From Pyxicephalus adspersus (taxonomy: Eukaryota; Chordata; Amphibia; Anura; Pyxicephalidae), in contig NC_092863.1 of assembly GCF_032062135.1 (NCBI RefSeq), positions 13,995,498-14,059,497 on the forward strand: a DNA stretch of 64,000 nt, in the 5' to 3' direction. A program made the position numbers and the translations under genes. The notes below the pieces were generated by a model, which was not told the origin of the DNA, searched no databases, and saw only the letters and a program-made list of their open reading frames with translations. The number at the start of each line of letters is the position of its first letter. The stretch's first letter is position 1. Positions 13,701-28,346 of the stretch are shown here, in pieces.

Positions 13701-16700
13701 TTTCAATTTGTAATTAGGTTTGTTCATTGATGCCTGATATTGTGTTGAACTTAGAGAGATAAACATATTACAGACCATTCCGGATAATCAGTGCAGAACT
13801 CTATCCCCAATAAGGAAACGGGTAACACCCCTGGCACTAAAGAAATCAATTATTGTGCTTTATTTGTCTTTTACCCAACATAGTTATTAACTTGTTTTTT
13901 TAAATATTTACTTGTTACATTTTTTTGTTCTGTTTTATTTAACAAGATAGAAGACAATGCATTGTGGGACAAAGATCAAACTGATGGTAATGGAATGTGA
14001 TTAGTGAAATTAAAGTATATTTTTAGGCTATCAGACCCAGTGCTGTAGGACTGCCATAAACCATTAAATGTTCTAGACAGTGGCCTGCTACTACTACTGG
14101 ATTTACATGGGCTGTTTACAAGAGCCAATATCCCAAGAAAGCCAATATTACTAAGCTAACATTTTATTGTTATTATAATTTTGGTATTGCCTAATGATAT
14201 TGGGAAATGTTGTGAATGGAGGAGAAGTAAGGATGCAGATAAGAGGAATCACAAGTTTATTGCTGTGTAGTACAGTTCAATAAGAGCCAGCATGCATTCT
14301 GGTTTGAAATGTTGTGATAACATAATATGTTTTAGTCAAAAAAAGGTGAAGACCACAGACAAGTGTATCATGGGATATTGATATATATGTACGTCTAAGA
14401 TGGCACGTGCTGAAGTCTGAAGCTAGTGATCAGGAGGGTTGTGACAATTTGTACAATCTGAGACCTTTTTCCCAAGCCAATAATTTTTCTGTGTAATAGT
14501 GGGCACTTTTAATTATTTTAATGTATCTATAGTGATTAGATTATGTGAGCTCTAAAAGAAGTATCTCTTCCAGTAAACACATTTCCATAAGTGTAGATTT
14601 CATAGTCTCAAAAGGAGACAAAAAAAAAACTTGAGTATGGATGATGTTGCATTATAACTATGCCTAAAAACATTATCCAGCAAATACAAACCAAATGATT
14701 GTTCTAGAAGTGACTTGTTTCAGAGTGTGGTGAGGTTCAGTGAACTCGGGACCCATTATTGAATCTGTATAGTGACAAGCCCAACACTGACAAGAGTGTA
14801 TCAAAGTTCTTAAAACAGAATGATCATTGACGGCTTCATATCCTAAAATGCAAGAAGCTGAGATGAAGGTTGAAAATGTCCCTAAAATTCTAACACTCCT
14901 GCTTACTAAGTTTTTGGCAATAACAGCTAAAAGAAAAGAGTGAGGCTTAATCTCAAACCTTGTGTGCAGCCTAAGTTTGGGATCCATGGAAGAATTATTC
15001 CACGGAAAGACTAAAAAACTTGCAGGTGCTCCAGGTTACCACTTTACTTACTGTAGGCACTTTTTGGCCCAGGACAGGTTCACTTTAGAATCATGTGTAA
15101 GTAACGTTGTTAAACCAGATGAAAAGGACTACCAACCACACACCACAGTGATGTATGAAGACTAGCTGTGACAGAAGCAGGATGTTTAATGGATTATATA
15201 ATAAGGTGCAGCTAACCCCAGTGGACTCACGAGAAGAGGTGAGTGGCATCACTGTGTTCTTGTATCTCTGTGCTCCGGTATTTCATGAAATCGGCCAGCA
15301 CTTGCAGGGGGTCTTCACTCACTGCAATCTTGTCTCCTGAAGTCCAGGTTTCCATGGCGACCAGCACGATCCTGGTGTTTAACTGTTCCCTGAAAATCTA
15401 CAAAAAGAAGGAAAGAGTAAATCGGGATGGGCTGGATGAGCTGCAAGAGAAGAATGAAACTGGTGAGGGTATCGGAGGAGGTAAGAGGGATGAAGAGGTG
15501 CAGAACACAGACAATCGCTGACTACAAAATTAGATATGTATTAAGTACTAATAGGGAAATGACAAGATATAGTCTACACTATGATTGCTGGGATTATCTT
15601 CATTACTTATCTATTTCTGCCAATTCCTGGGGTTATCCAGTTATCTTCAATCTGATAAACCATGTTTAAAAAGAGGAAATGCCAAGTATGAACCACAATC
15701 CAGTTAAATACCCTTTACAGTAGTACAACACAGAGTTGTTACTGGGTCTGTCCCCCGATTTATAGTATTGACCTGAAACTGACATGAAGAGTACTTGTCT
15801 CTTTTTATAATGCATCAACCCAGCAATAATCATAGTGTGCTTATGGTGGCTCAGTGGTTAGCAATCTGGCTTTTGCAGCGGTTGGTCCCCAGGTTCGAAT
15901 CCTGGCCAGGACATCTGCATGGATTTTGCAGGTTCTCCCTGTGTTTGCGTGGGTACTCCGGCTTCCTCCCACATTTCATGCAGTTAAGTTAATTGACCTT
16001 AGGCTGTATTAAAGACATATGACTATGGTATTGACAATAGATTGTGAGCCCCTTTGAGGAACAGCTAGTGACATGACTATGGACTTTGTAAAGTGCTGTG
16101 TAATATGTTGGCACTTTAGAATATTGGATGTTGGGTTTTGTATCCTCATACAAGTCTGTGAGAATGCAAAACCTGCTTGAAGCAGGTCAAATATAATTCA
16201 ACTACAGGTCAAATGCAACTTTCCATGAATTCTGGATAATCTCAGAAGTGTCTTAAAATGGTTCCATCAACACAAGTCCAAAGCCTAAGGACACTGGCCC
16301 TAAACACGGCCTGGACCAGATCAAGACACCCAGTCTTGTTTAGATCAGTTAACAAAAACACTGAAGCTATTTAGTATTTTTTTTTTAAAAAGTCACTATT
16401 AAAGGGAAGGAGGACCCTTCAGATCTCCATAATGCTACCAATAGGGAAAGAGTTCCTCAAGAAATTAAATTTGCCTTTATTGCCACAATACGAGTATGTG
16501 GAATAGTCAACATGCTTCAGAGGCTCACCAGTCCTTCTTAGTCCTCAGGGCTTAGAGTGGTAGAAAAAAAAAGAAAATATTGCACATGACTAATAAAATT
16601 CTATGGTTCCACATAGGATTGGAGCGTTCCCCCTAAATGTTACCATAGACTTTATTGACTACTCTTAGATCTTTAATTGTGGCAAAAAAGGCAAACTGGC

Positions 16701-19700
16701 TTTATCAAAATGTTATTGGTACTCTCTCTCTCTTTGTCCATTTTTGGCATTAGCCTAACTCTGACTGACACCAATAGACAATCTTACCCTTCCTCACTCA
16801 AGTAAATATTTATTTTTGTGTTTGTCCCCATTGCAGAAATTTCTTATCACTTCCAGTCTCTTATAAATGTTCATGAATCCTTCTATTCACATATTACAGT
16901 AGCTGGCACTTAAAGGATGCTTCATACCGGTAGTCAGGGCACACAAGGAGCTTCAGACTGACACAGTAACAATCACAATATAATACAGAAGACAATAAAA
17001 CCATACTTACAGTGTCTGCTAAATTCACCACTGATTTGGCAAACCTAACTGTAAGACCCACAGATTGACGCTGATCGAGCTGAAAAAAACAAAGAACAGC
17101 TTTAAATTAATACAATGATAAAAAAGACTGCTGATATTTTCTGTCATAACAATACTGTTCTGTTTTGACTACGAAGATTACAAAAATAAAACAGATTGTA
17201 TTGTCTCTTTCTTGTCTTTTCCGGCTTCTTTTACATATACACACAGGTGTAAAAAAGAAACAAAGATCTTCTTCATGTTGGACCTTTCAGCATCACATTG
17301 ACTTGCTTTCATCTTATTCCTCCTTTTTATCACAAGTACCTTTTCCCCAAAAGAGATGTGCCTTTCTAATTCCTCAGTGTTTGCTTAAGCAAGGATTATG
17401 TGGCCCTCAACCAGCCTCATGCTAACATGCCGCACCACATGCAGGTTCCACAAATCTTTTGGGACATGTGAGGTGGTTATCTCAGGGGGGTTAGGGACAG
17501 TCTTCTAACTTTGTTCCAGAAAGGCGTCAGAAAGGATGACTGCTAACTACAATATGGAAGAATGAATGAAATGTTGCAAAGACTTTGGATGCAAGGAAGA
17601 CAGAACTTCATGGACTGGTTTGTGTTTTTTATCATCTAACAGGAAGAGTGCTTAGCACTACAATAGTTTTGGACTGCCAGGTGGAGCCCCTATCCCTTTC
17701 ATAAAGTCTATGGAACCAGATGGTGTAAACACGCACGCCTAGAATGGCTTTGCCATATTAAGGATGCTCAGAAAACTCCGCTGGTAGACATGCCGCCCTC
17801 ACAAAAGGAGGTTGAATTCCTAAAGACTTCAAAACCCAGTGAGCCTAGGAGCCAGGACATATTGCTGTAATTTTTGTGTACACTAATTATTAGGTCTGTC
17901 TGTTGTATGACTTACCAGACGTCGATCATTGACCACCATGAGCTCAATATATTTGGTTTCAGACAAAGCAGAGCGTACAATCCGACGAACCTAAAAGAAG
18001 AAGAAGCACAGATTTACAAGCAGCTTATAATTATCAATTGAAGTATTTAAAGTAACACGAGTCTGTAATGTATTCCACCTCTGGACATAATATATTTGTT
18101 ATTGTGTCCCAACAAAATATTTAGCTGTGATGTGGCTGTAAATTCAGATCTAATGTTATTTGAGAAAGGACAGTGCACAGCCAATTAAGCAATGATAAGA
18201 GTTTCTATATACATCTGCTGAGTCCAACATTCTCAATAACCAGCACATACATGGAAACCTGCTAAGGGTGCCCCCATACCTATGACACAGAATGAGCATT
18301 GTGATTGGCTGTTCAAGCACTTCGGGGACTAAAAACTAAAAATGTAAACTTTATGTAATTTTGCTAAGCAAGTTTGAAATGTTTCATATGAGTAGACGAT
18401 AGGTGGTGCGATCTGATGAAGGAGTCAGGTGAACCCCCTCTGCAGCTCACATGGCTTCATTTGGGGTTTAATTTAAGACAGAGTATCAGAAAAAGACCCA
18501 ATCTAACTGTAAACACTGTATAATGGAAGTACCACATACATTTCATTATTAAAAATTTTATAGAAGAAATAGAAAAAATGGAAAAAAATACATATATGGA
18601 CGTTATAGAATAAACATATAACATATATAAACATTTATGGTGTAAGAACCTTTAAATTGTTAAGTTACAAGAAAAATATTGCTTGTGATACGGTCCTCCC
18701 TATCTTCAATATGAATTGACGGCACCAGCTGACATCCTACACTTCTCAGCAATAGCTTGTATTTGTATTCAACCAACCTGTCTTTTCCTACGAATTTTTG
18801 AGCTCCTTGGAATGTCTGTGGGGTGCTCACAGTCTGTGGAAAACATAGTAAAGAGGAACAATGCATATGATGTAAATGAAAAAATCATTATCTGGCAATC
18901 GAAGGCTTAAACCTAAACTTACTAACAATTGCAGAACAGCAATACTCCCACAGTTTCATAAATTAAAGAATGTAGCAGAAGAAATTTTCTTTGATTAGTA
19001 AACTTTAACACTACACTTGCCTACCATGGTCACAAGTCCTAGCAGTGGATTGTATGAGGATAACAGAGTGGCATTTAGTAACATAATCAGGAAGGTATTC
19101 CTAAATAAAATACTAAAAAACACTAGAACAAAAAATGTAATATGGGGATTTGAATACCTGGTTCTGTGCATGTCCTAGTCCTCTGAATTACATGAGGCCA
19201 TGGCAGTGACTTCTGTGAAGAAGGAATGGGATTTTAGAAACCTGCCAACTTTATATACCTAGAAATTAGATGAACATAAACTACACATATACCATCTGAG
19301 CTCCATTGACCCAATGCCTGTAGGTTCTGGAATGTACTACACAATACATAAAGAATACGAGTATAGCAAACATACAGGTAGAAAGAGGCTTGTAATCATA
19401 AAGCCTGCAACAATAATAAAGCTTGTATTTTTCTAGCACAATAAAGCCAACTGAGTAAGAAGCGTCACTATTTATCCAACTTGTGGGTTTCTGAAGAGAT
19501 ATGCCTGGGAACTTTGTGTACTAGATCTGAGCTACAAATTTCAGAGGACTGTGAAATTTCACCCTGGATTACAGGAATGAAAAGCAAGCGATTGTCTGCC
19601 ATGCACAATACTGTACAGTTATGTTGTTTTTTGTGCAAGAGACAATGAATAATGTACAATGAGTCTTCCTGTAGGTGGCAGCCGAGATTTCTTATTCTTT

Positions 19701-22700
19701 AGAAAGAAGAGACTGGAAACCTGTGAAAGCTTGAGCCTGGGAGAAAGCTGGGAGCACAACTCAAATATTCCAAAGATCTCAACATACAATAAAGGCAATA
19801 GGTAAAAAGAAAAGGCAGATCATATCCTGTTTGCCCTATACCACTGGAGAAGGTATCAAGAAAGTGAAGGGCTTTCCGTCCTTTTGAGAATAAGTGTAAT
19901 AAAAAAAAAGACTTCTTATAGCATGTTATTAACAACCAAAGATGCCACAAGGATATATGTGTTTTTAAAGAAATGTAAATCTGACCAAATATAATAGAAG
20001 TCACACAGGACCTGTTTTTTGGTCTCTACAATCTTGAAACACTACATGGTCAACTCTGCCAATCACCCAACTTATTCCTCATCACAGCAGCATGATTTGT
20101 TAGTAATCTATACATTTCTGTCTTAATATTTGGTCTGTGGTTGTTGTAAATCTGTAACAGAAAGGAGAGAGGCTCTTTGTAAAGCAATGAATCTGATGTT
20201 CAGCATACCTTCTTTGGTGGCTCTTCTGCAGTTACAAATAAAAGCATGTGTACTGAATGTCAGATTCACTGCTTCTCTATAGACCCCATAGTGTTTGTGA
20301 TATCTTGCAGCTCACAAACTCCTAGGAAGAAGTTGGTCTTTGGACAGCCATAAGCCACATTAAGCAGTCTTCTATTCATCAGACTTCAAAATATGGAGCA
20401 TGAGAGGTGGATTTATTTAGGGAGACACCTAAAACCCGCAAGAATCGGCACCTGTGACTTTCTAGAGGATTAGGTTCTGACTAAATATAAGAGAACACAA
20501 AAATCAATATTAACTGGTCACCCCTTATACTGGAACTACCCTGCAATAGATTAGTCTTAAAGTCTGGAATATGTTAAGCATTACTATACATCCAGTCATA
20601 ATACAAAGACACTTTTACCTGACTGCTTTGTTCCTGGGGGTATATTGTGTAGAAGTACATCCCGTCTGAAAATGCCCCACTACAATAAATTCACAAAATT
20701 GTACAAAATTAAACGTTTAACTCTTAAATTATACAATTGGTGAAACAATAAGTTCAACACACAAAACTTGTAGCTGCTTCTTTAGTTGTTGATGAAGGTT
20801 TAATCAGTATTACCATGGGTAAGCATGACCTGGAGGCCTTTACACGTGCCCTGTAGACATTAGGTCCCCACATAGTGTATAAGGGTTTGTCAGCATCTTT
20901 AAACAGTTTCTTTAGTCACTTTGGTGTCAGTTTGAAGCAAGTCAGACAATCACATATTAATATGACATTTTTAGCGATTATAAAATGCTATATCACAAGG
21001 TATAGCTTAAATTCAATGAAAGAGATATTTTTGTGATAAGTGGAGCTTTGCAGGTCAGCTTCCTGCATAGTGTGACAGTAATATCTCCCTGAATTTTATT
21101 GCCTTACTAAATTTCATAAGATTTACAGGCAACAAAAAAATTCCATGGATTAATAGTCAAAACCTGGGACTGACCCTGGAAATTAAAAAACACCACCAGC
21201 TATAAAGGTACACGATATAATTCTCTTTGAAGCTAAATTTATAAACAAGGCGACCTACTGTAAAGACAATGGATCACTGTCATTGTGACCTTGGGGATGT
21301 CTGCCTATGACAGTTCTGACTGAGCACACAGATAGAAGGTGATCGCATAAGACATAGTGATGAAGCGTCAGTACCAGATTCCGGCACAGAGGACGGAATG
21401 AACTGAAAGTTCCACAGTAACATCCCTCGCTGTTCCACCACCCCCACACACCTCCTGCTGTCACCAAATGCCACAATGCAGGAAGTCATTAAAGAGAAGC
21501 AGAGAGCTCCGCTGACAGCCAGCCAACGCATATCTTGTTGGAAAAACTCACCTGAGCCCATTACAAGTGGAGATGGCAACCCATGACACCTCTACCCCTC
21601 GCACATGGCCGCTGTAATAACAGTGATCTTCTGCTGAACCAGGTCTCTGAAAAACACAGAGAACTTAGAAATGCAATGCTACAATTAGGATCAAGACACA
21701 CATCATCACAGCTCAACATAAATGATCTAAAGGAGGCCCCATGCAGTGCAATATGATCATACAATATTTAAGCTAGTCGGATCACCTTTAGATTAAAAAA
21801 ATATATATTTAAATACATTTCATGGCAGAGGACAGTGCTGGAGGTCCAAGGGGAGGTTAATACGCCAAGGAGATAAAGAGATGTCTCTGTTCTTTGTAAG
21901 CAATCTCTGTGATACACTCCTTATAGCAAGCAAACCTTATAAAACATGAAGGGTGCTTGAAATGACAACCACAGATGGCGCTGTGTAGAACAGAGGGCAA
22001 AGTCAATGTTTCGGGACCATGCAGGGTCTCTTCTTCAAGGCAACATAGTGACCATTACCCCACTACCATAATTTTGCCCTGAGGAAGAGACCCTGCACCT
22101 GAAACATTGGCTTTTCAAATAAAAATAAAGCAAGAATCCTGTACTTTGGAGTGCTGGTGACTTCATCCTGTTTTCATGACACTATAGGAAATCAGAGCTG
22201 TGTTGTCATGCTAGGTCAGGGCACAATATACTAAGTGTTAAAATTTAAATAGTATTACACAACCTGAAGCTTGTTACATAACAACCAGATCATAGAACAA
22301 ATTTTAGCTCTGCAGAGACTTGTTCTGCAACAGTGTATTTGTGTAAAAGAGACCCATAAAGTAAGTGGATTATTATCTGTAAGCAAAATAGGTGCAAATA
22401 GTAACATCCATTTTTCTTTGCACCCATACAGTCTCTCCTTGTTCTTGTTTTATGTAGGTCATCACTGAACGGGTAAGGCAACAGTGGAAATAAGAAGCCT
22501 TCTATGCGTCCTCTGTCTTAACGCGTACATTTTATTTTCATTACATAATGGGCCCAAGTGTTGAAGTGAAGTGGAAATAATGATAAAACAATATCTGGGT
22601 CCCTCCACCTCCCACAGAACGTGGCCTGAGGTAAACTGAAGATTCATTTATTAGTGAGCCACGGTTGAAAGAACTGGATGTGCCAAGTTAGGGGCTGCGC

Positions 22701-25700
22701 GGTGAGAGCCTCCATGACCCATTTTATGCGAGAAGCTCCAGGAGCTGCTCCCTCTTTCCCGCTTCTCCCTAGTAGCAATAAATAATGGATGCCAAAGACG
22801 TCAGTTAATAATCCAGACCCAATTAATTACTGTGAAGACAGAACACTGGAGATTTAAAAGGGAACCTGTAACGAGATATATATGTAAACTGACCACCTTT
22901 TGGAAATGCTAGTGGTCAGGCATTGGTGGAAAAAGTATGGAGTAAGCCAAGACTCCTAATCTGGATGAGAGCTGGACAAATGGTGCATCCAGGTCTAAAG
23001 ACATTACAACAAAAAGGTATTTAAAGAGGAATTGAATTGATTGAATTCTTGACCTAGATCAAATTTATCTAAAACTGGTCCTGATGATATGAAGGGTATT
23101 ACTAGCAACTTGCGCAGCTCCTCAGTCTATATCATTTTTTACAGACCAGAGTTGTTGTTTAAAAAACACCCAAGTGACAATAGTTAAACACTTACCTGCT
23201 GACGAGTATTGTTGTGATCATTGTAGTATATTTCAACATAGCCAGATGATAAAAGATGGCTGAAAGGAAATAAAAAAGCATTCTTATCCAAGCATTATAC
23301 AATGCATCATAGTCCAACACAAAAAGAAGCCGATATACATGCAACTCCTGTGTCTGCACCCTAATAGCTGTATATCTGCAGTGTGAGATTATCTAAGGCA
23401 CTGCTGCCTCACAAGATGCTGGATTTTCATTGCTTGGTATGAACTACACCGACGTCATTCAGCAATCCACTGTTCTAAAGAACAAATAAGAGCAGACCAT
23501 TGACGACCACCATTGTTTACTACATTGTTCCCCACTTATTATAACAAAAAATACTGTCTGCACTGCAATCATATGTTTCTACTGTTCCTGGAAACTATCT
23601 AAGCTGTACCAAAGATCTTTAGTGCAAGGATCAACCTACTGTATTCCTGCTTCATCCATTCTGCAATCTGCTGGTTCTTGATCAATATCCACTAGTCATA
23701 GATGGAGGGGTCTAACCTTTGCACTTATTCTCCATCACAATGGCTGCCTCCACACACAAATACAATGAAGAACAAGGCAGGGTAATTAAGTAATGGGGGA
23801 GGACCAACAGAAGGGAGGGTGCTTAGTGTCTGCATCTGCATATTGCACAGAAAGGATCAATATGGAGTATAAAATCAAGTGTATGGAGAATTGTGGAGAA
23901 TATATTGTGCATTACAGTGTACCAATGTGGAATAATATTGCACAGAAGAGCAGTATGGAATGATTAATGTGCAGGACAAAGTTGAGAATGTATTATACAG
24001 AATATTCTAAAGCACTGTTGCATATATAATGTACAGCACAATGTACATATTGGAGTGATATGAATAATTAATATACAATAGAGTGCACAGAGTGGAGTGA
24101 TGTAAAGAATATTATAGGCAGCACAATGCAAAGAGAGGAAAAGTGTGTTGTATTTTATGTACTGCAGTCACAAAGTGGAGCAATGTGGAGTATATAATGT
24201 ACAGAGAAGGGTAGTGGAAAGTTTAATTATAGGTAATGTAGTATTTAATAGGTATTATTATTGAACCTGATAGAACAATTTACATCCTGATTAAGTACAT
24301 CTATTACAGCACAATGCCAGGACAGGAGCAGCAGGGGTAAAGAGCACGGGAATGCACAGCACATTGCACAGGGAGAGACTGAGTGGTCAGACCATTCGTT
24401 CAGCCTTGTTCAAGTGGACTGGACTATTTTATGCTACAACAGTACAGGTTAATAGTAAGTATGGTCAACTGTGAAATAATGCATCATTGTATAAAGAAGG
24501 GATTCTTATTATTATTCTTTATACTTACTGGTTTAGCTCCAAGTCCAAGATGAAGTCTTTCCTAAATGCTGGAACCAGGAAACTGATGCTGGCGAGATGA
24601 GCTGACTGCAAGACATTGACAGAAGACATTAGCAGAAACTGGAAAGAAATTGATTGCCATAAGATGCAGCACTTTGTTGGTTACCATTGCATGGTTTTAT
24701 CAAACATTCCAGAAAATAAATACATGTAAAAACAGGAGAACAAACCTAGAATAGACATAAACAGATACCAAATCACCAAAGGTTTCAAAGAACTGTCTAT
24801 ATAGCCTCTAGTAACCAATCAACACTGCTGTTGAATGTTCAGCTCAACCACCACCCAAACAAACCCAAGCTTGGACCTAAATCAAAGAAAAGTCTGTGCA
24901 AGGGGCAGGGGGAGCAAAGTCACTCCAACAATGACCACATACTGCAACATTCAATAGCCATTCTGCCAGAATCTGAATCCTGTAAATTTGACATTCAACA
25001 GATTATGAAGGTAAATCTGGAAATGATGTCCCATTACGCCTCTCCTTGTAAGAAGTTAGTGTCTAAGCACATGGGTCAGTTTGCAGTATCATGCAATCTC
25101 TATCAATATAAACCTAATTACAGCCCAGACTAAGTGCTTTCCCAGCCAGTCATAATATTTCAGAAGCTGTTAGTGTAACCTCAGACTGAGAATGTGGAAT
25201 ACAATACAAACATGCAATACAAAAATACAGGAGATCTACCTTGCATAAAGGATCATTTTACAGAAAACTATCATTTCACTTTTTGGTAAGTACTGGAGCA
25301 TTAAAGTACTTGACAGTTTTTTATATCTATTAGGGAGTCTGTTGGTGGGATCTTTGCTCAGACTTGCAGAATTCATATAACTGTTGTGACCATTATAAGG
25401 GTTTCCAACCACCCCTTGATTTTTTATTTTACTGTATTTTGTATATAATGTTACAGTAGCCCCTGAAACACAAATTGGTGAAATTATGACAGGGAGATCC
25501 CACTGCTAAAATATATAAGACTTGCATAGTCAGGGACCGTAAGCACCACTTATGTGGGAAATAATTATACCCCATGGAAAATAGTAAACGTTTTCAACAT
25601 TTCAGTATTTGGTAGATGCTGGGAGTTTTTTTAAAATCTCTTGGGGATCTCTACCTCTGCTGTGTTACAAACACTTCATTGGTTCAGTTGGACTTCTATT

Positions 25701-28311
25701 ATTCACTTTTAAGAGCTTTGTAATAAATTATGTACCCATAGAAATCAGGATTAAAGTGGACATTTTTCATCAAACTCTTTCATAGACAAAAGGTCTCCAG
25801 AATACGGATCCTCTCAGCCGGAAACCTTGAACAATGTGCTGTCTATTTTTACATCTCAAGATAAAAAAACGATTGTACAAAATTTTGTATGAAAGATCTT
25901 TTTCATGTCTCACGCGCATAGTCTTGGAATGCCTTTTAGTAAATCAAAAGAAGATTGTACACTCAAATGGGAATATGTAACCAATTACAGCCATGTAAAA
26001 GAATCCTGACAACGATACATCTCACTGCTACTCCTTCAAGACAGAAAATTGTTTTAGTTGGGGTCAACCCTAAAACCATAGAAGAGAGACATGTTGCCCA
26101 CTTATTTTATCTGTTCCATTTTTTTTTTACTTGCCTTTTGTGTCTCTAATGAACTAATAGTTACACATATGAGATGTGATGCCAAAACAGCAGGAAGTCT
26201 TGCTATATAGTCAGTTCCTAGCTCTCCCTCTTTATAAGTCCATATACCTTCCCTGTGTGTATGAGGCCCCATAGAGTTTAGGAGTGCACTGAGGATTATT
26301 AATTAGAATGTAAGCTCCTTTAATGCAGATACGGATAAGAAAAGCCACCTCTTTGTGAAATCTATTGAAACCGAACTCTGGTTCATAAATACCACTATTT
26401 GTTATTCAACTGTTAGACATAACTTTATGTAACAAGAGACCTTCAGAGATATTCAACAAATCACAATAGATATTCAGAAACTGTCAATGTGTTACAACAG
26501 ACTACCAGAGACTGCCAATGTGCCACAAGAAAACTCCAGAGACTGCCATAGTATCAGAAAAGACCTCCAAAGATTGCTAACCCATCAAAGGAGACCATCA
26601 GAAATTAGTCATAGACCACAAGGTGCCACAGCCAAAAAAAGACAGGACTAAATAGTCCACATACACCTTTCCTATAGTGTGATACAGAAAAAAGGACACA
26701 AGCAGGACATTAGGTTGAATCATTCCTGATTGTACTGCATTTATGTGCTACAAACACTTACCAAATTGCGATCAGTCTCATTTCTGACACGGGTGTTCAG
26801 CTGATATCTGGGAGTCTCGGATCCCGAGGAATGTCCAATCAGTCTGCTTGGGTAAGTGATTTGGGGTTGTTCCGGGGTCTGGTGCCATTCAGTGATGTTT
26901 TCAGACTGAGCAGTATCAGTGGGGAATAAAGAACTCTCCAGAGGAATCCCTGATAAAAAAAAGCGTCATTATACAATCAGATTGTATGGTAAGATCAATT
27001 ATGATATAAGAAGTATTGATGGGCGTATATTAAAAAATGATTCACTCACTAGCTCCCTATATATTTTGGGGTTTCTAAAATGTGCCTTGCCACACCAACC
27101 CTTAAATGATGTTCTTGGGCAATAAAGTTCTTGGGCAATAAAGTATCTCAAACAATCTAACATAAATTAAAGGAAGAGCTAGGACATTCTTGCTTACTCA
27201 GGATATTGATCCAAAGGACCCTGCTGAAGGGTATCATTGTGAATAGATGTTTGACCTTCCTGGAATGTCTATGGCATTATATACATTTTTCCAGCTCTAG
27301 CAAAATCGGGTGTTTTTTTCACCCCAACTTAATATACTTTTTTTTTCTAAAACTTTATGTTCCTCAACTAGGCAAACAATCATTTTGAGGTCAAAAACTC
27401 AAAAATATTAAAGCCAATAGATTAGCATGAAAAGGAAATAGTGCCCTTTAAGTGTGACCCTTTCCCACTAGTGCATTTGACATGTAGAAAATAGCTTGAG
27501 CATACAGAAACGCAATTGATAGCACACACATTGGTTCACTGAATTGCCGTTGACTGTCAATGGCACTCCGCATCACATCCAACCAATGCATTACAGCACA
27601 CACATCAGGACTAAAAAAAAAGGGGAAATCCAAAATTTGAATTTTTCAACTATAATTTATTCAAGTGTTTTTCTCAGGAGAGATTTCTTCTTGCATGATT
27701 AGGATCAGGAAATAAAAATTAATCTCCCCAATGGGACCCATAAAAAAACAACAACTTTTTTTAACCTTTACTTTTTCTATCCAAAACTAAAAAGAATGTT
27801 TGGTGTTGGATATACTTTCATGTGTAATCTTAGGTAAAAGAAACATTTTGTTTCATTTACAAAACAAAAAACTGTGTCCTATAAGTGAGGGGGGGGGGGG
27901 TTGAATAGCAAAAACACTGGGTCAGGCTGACAACACCAACACCCAGGGTTGTCTACCAACAACTAAACGTAGGAGAAAATTGCATTTCTTGCAAATCATA
28001 AGGTATTTTTCTGTACTTGCAGGGTCTGTGAAAGGACTTAGTACAAGGAAACACTTAAGTAATACAGAGATGCATTTTTTTTTCAAACATACACTTGAAA
28101 GACTGCCATTGTCCACCTCCTTAAAATGCCAGCTACTAGGATCTCTTTGGCTTCAATACGGAGTCACTAACAAGCAATACATGATCGGAATACTTGCTTT
28201 GCCAGTGACTTAGAACAGACCAAAGACAGAAAATCAACATAGCAACCAGGAAACCAGGCAGCTATAATATAATTAATGCCAGGAAAAAAGGTAGCATAAA
28301 CATTTGCATGG

Positions 28312-28346
<35 letters not shown>

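Noticed and set aside
15847..15915. Possible tRNA gene (box A and box B present)
   Set aside because: The cloverleaf is degenerate and the sequence continues into a SINE body and tail found elsewhere in the window, so it is a tRNA-derived SINE.
20194..20235. 17-nt candidate microexon between ADAM11 exons 6 and 7 (CTGCAG|...|GTATGC)
   Set aside because: It does not give the right phase or any ADAM11-like residues; the 55-nt exon at 19158-19212 does both.
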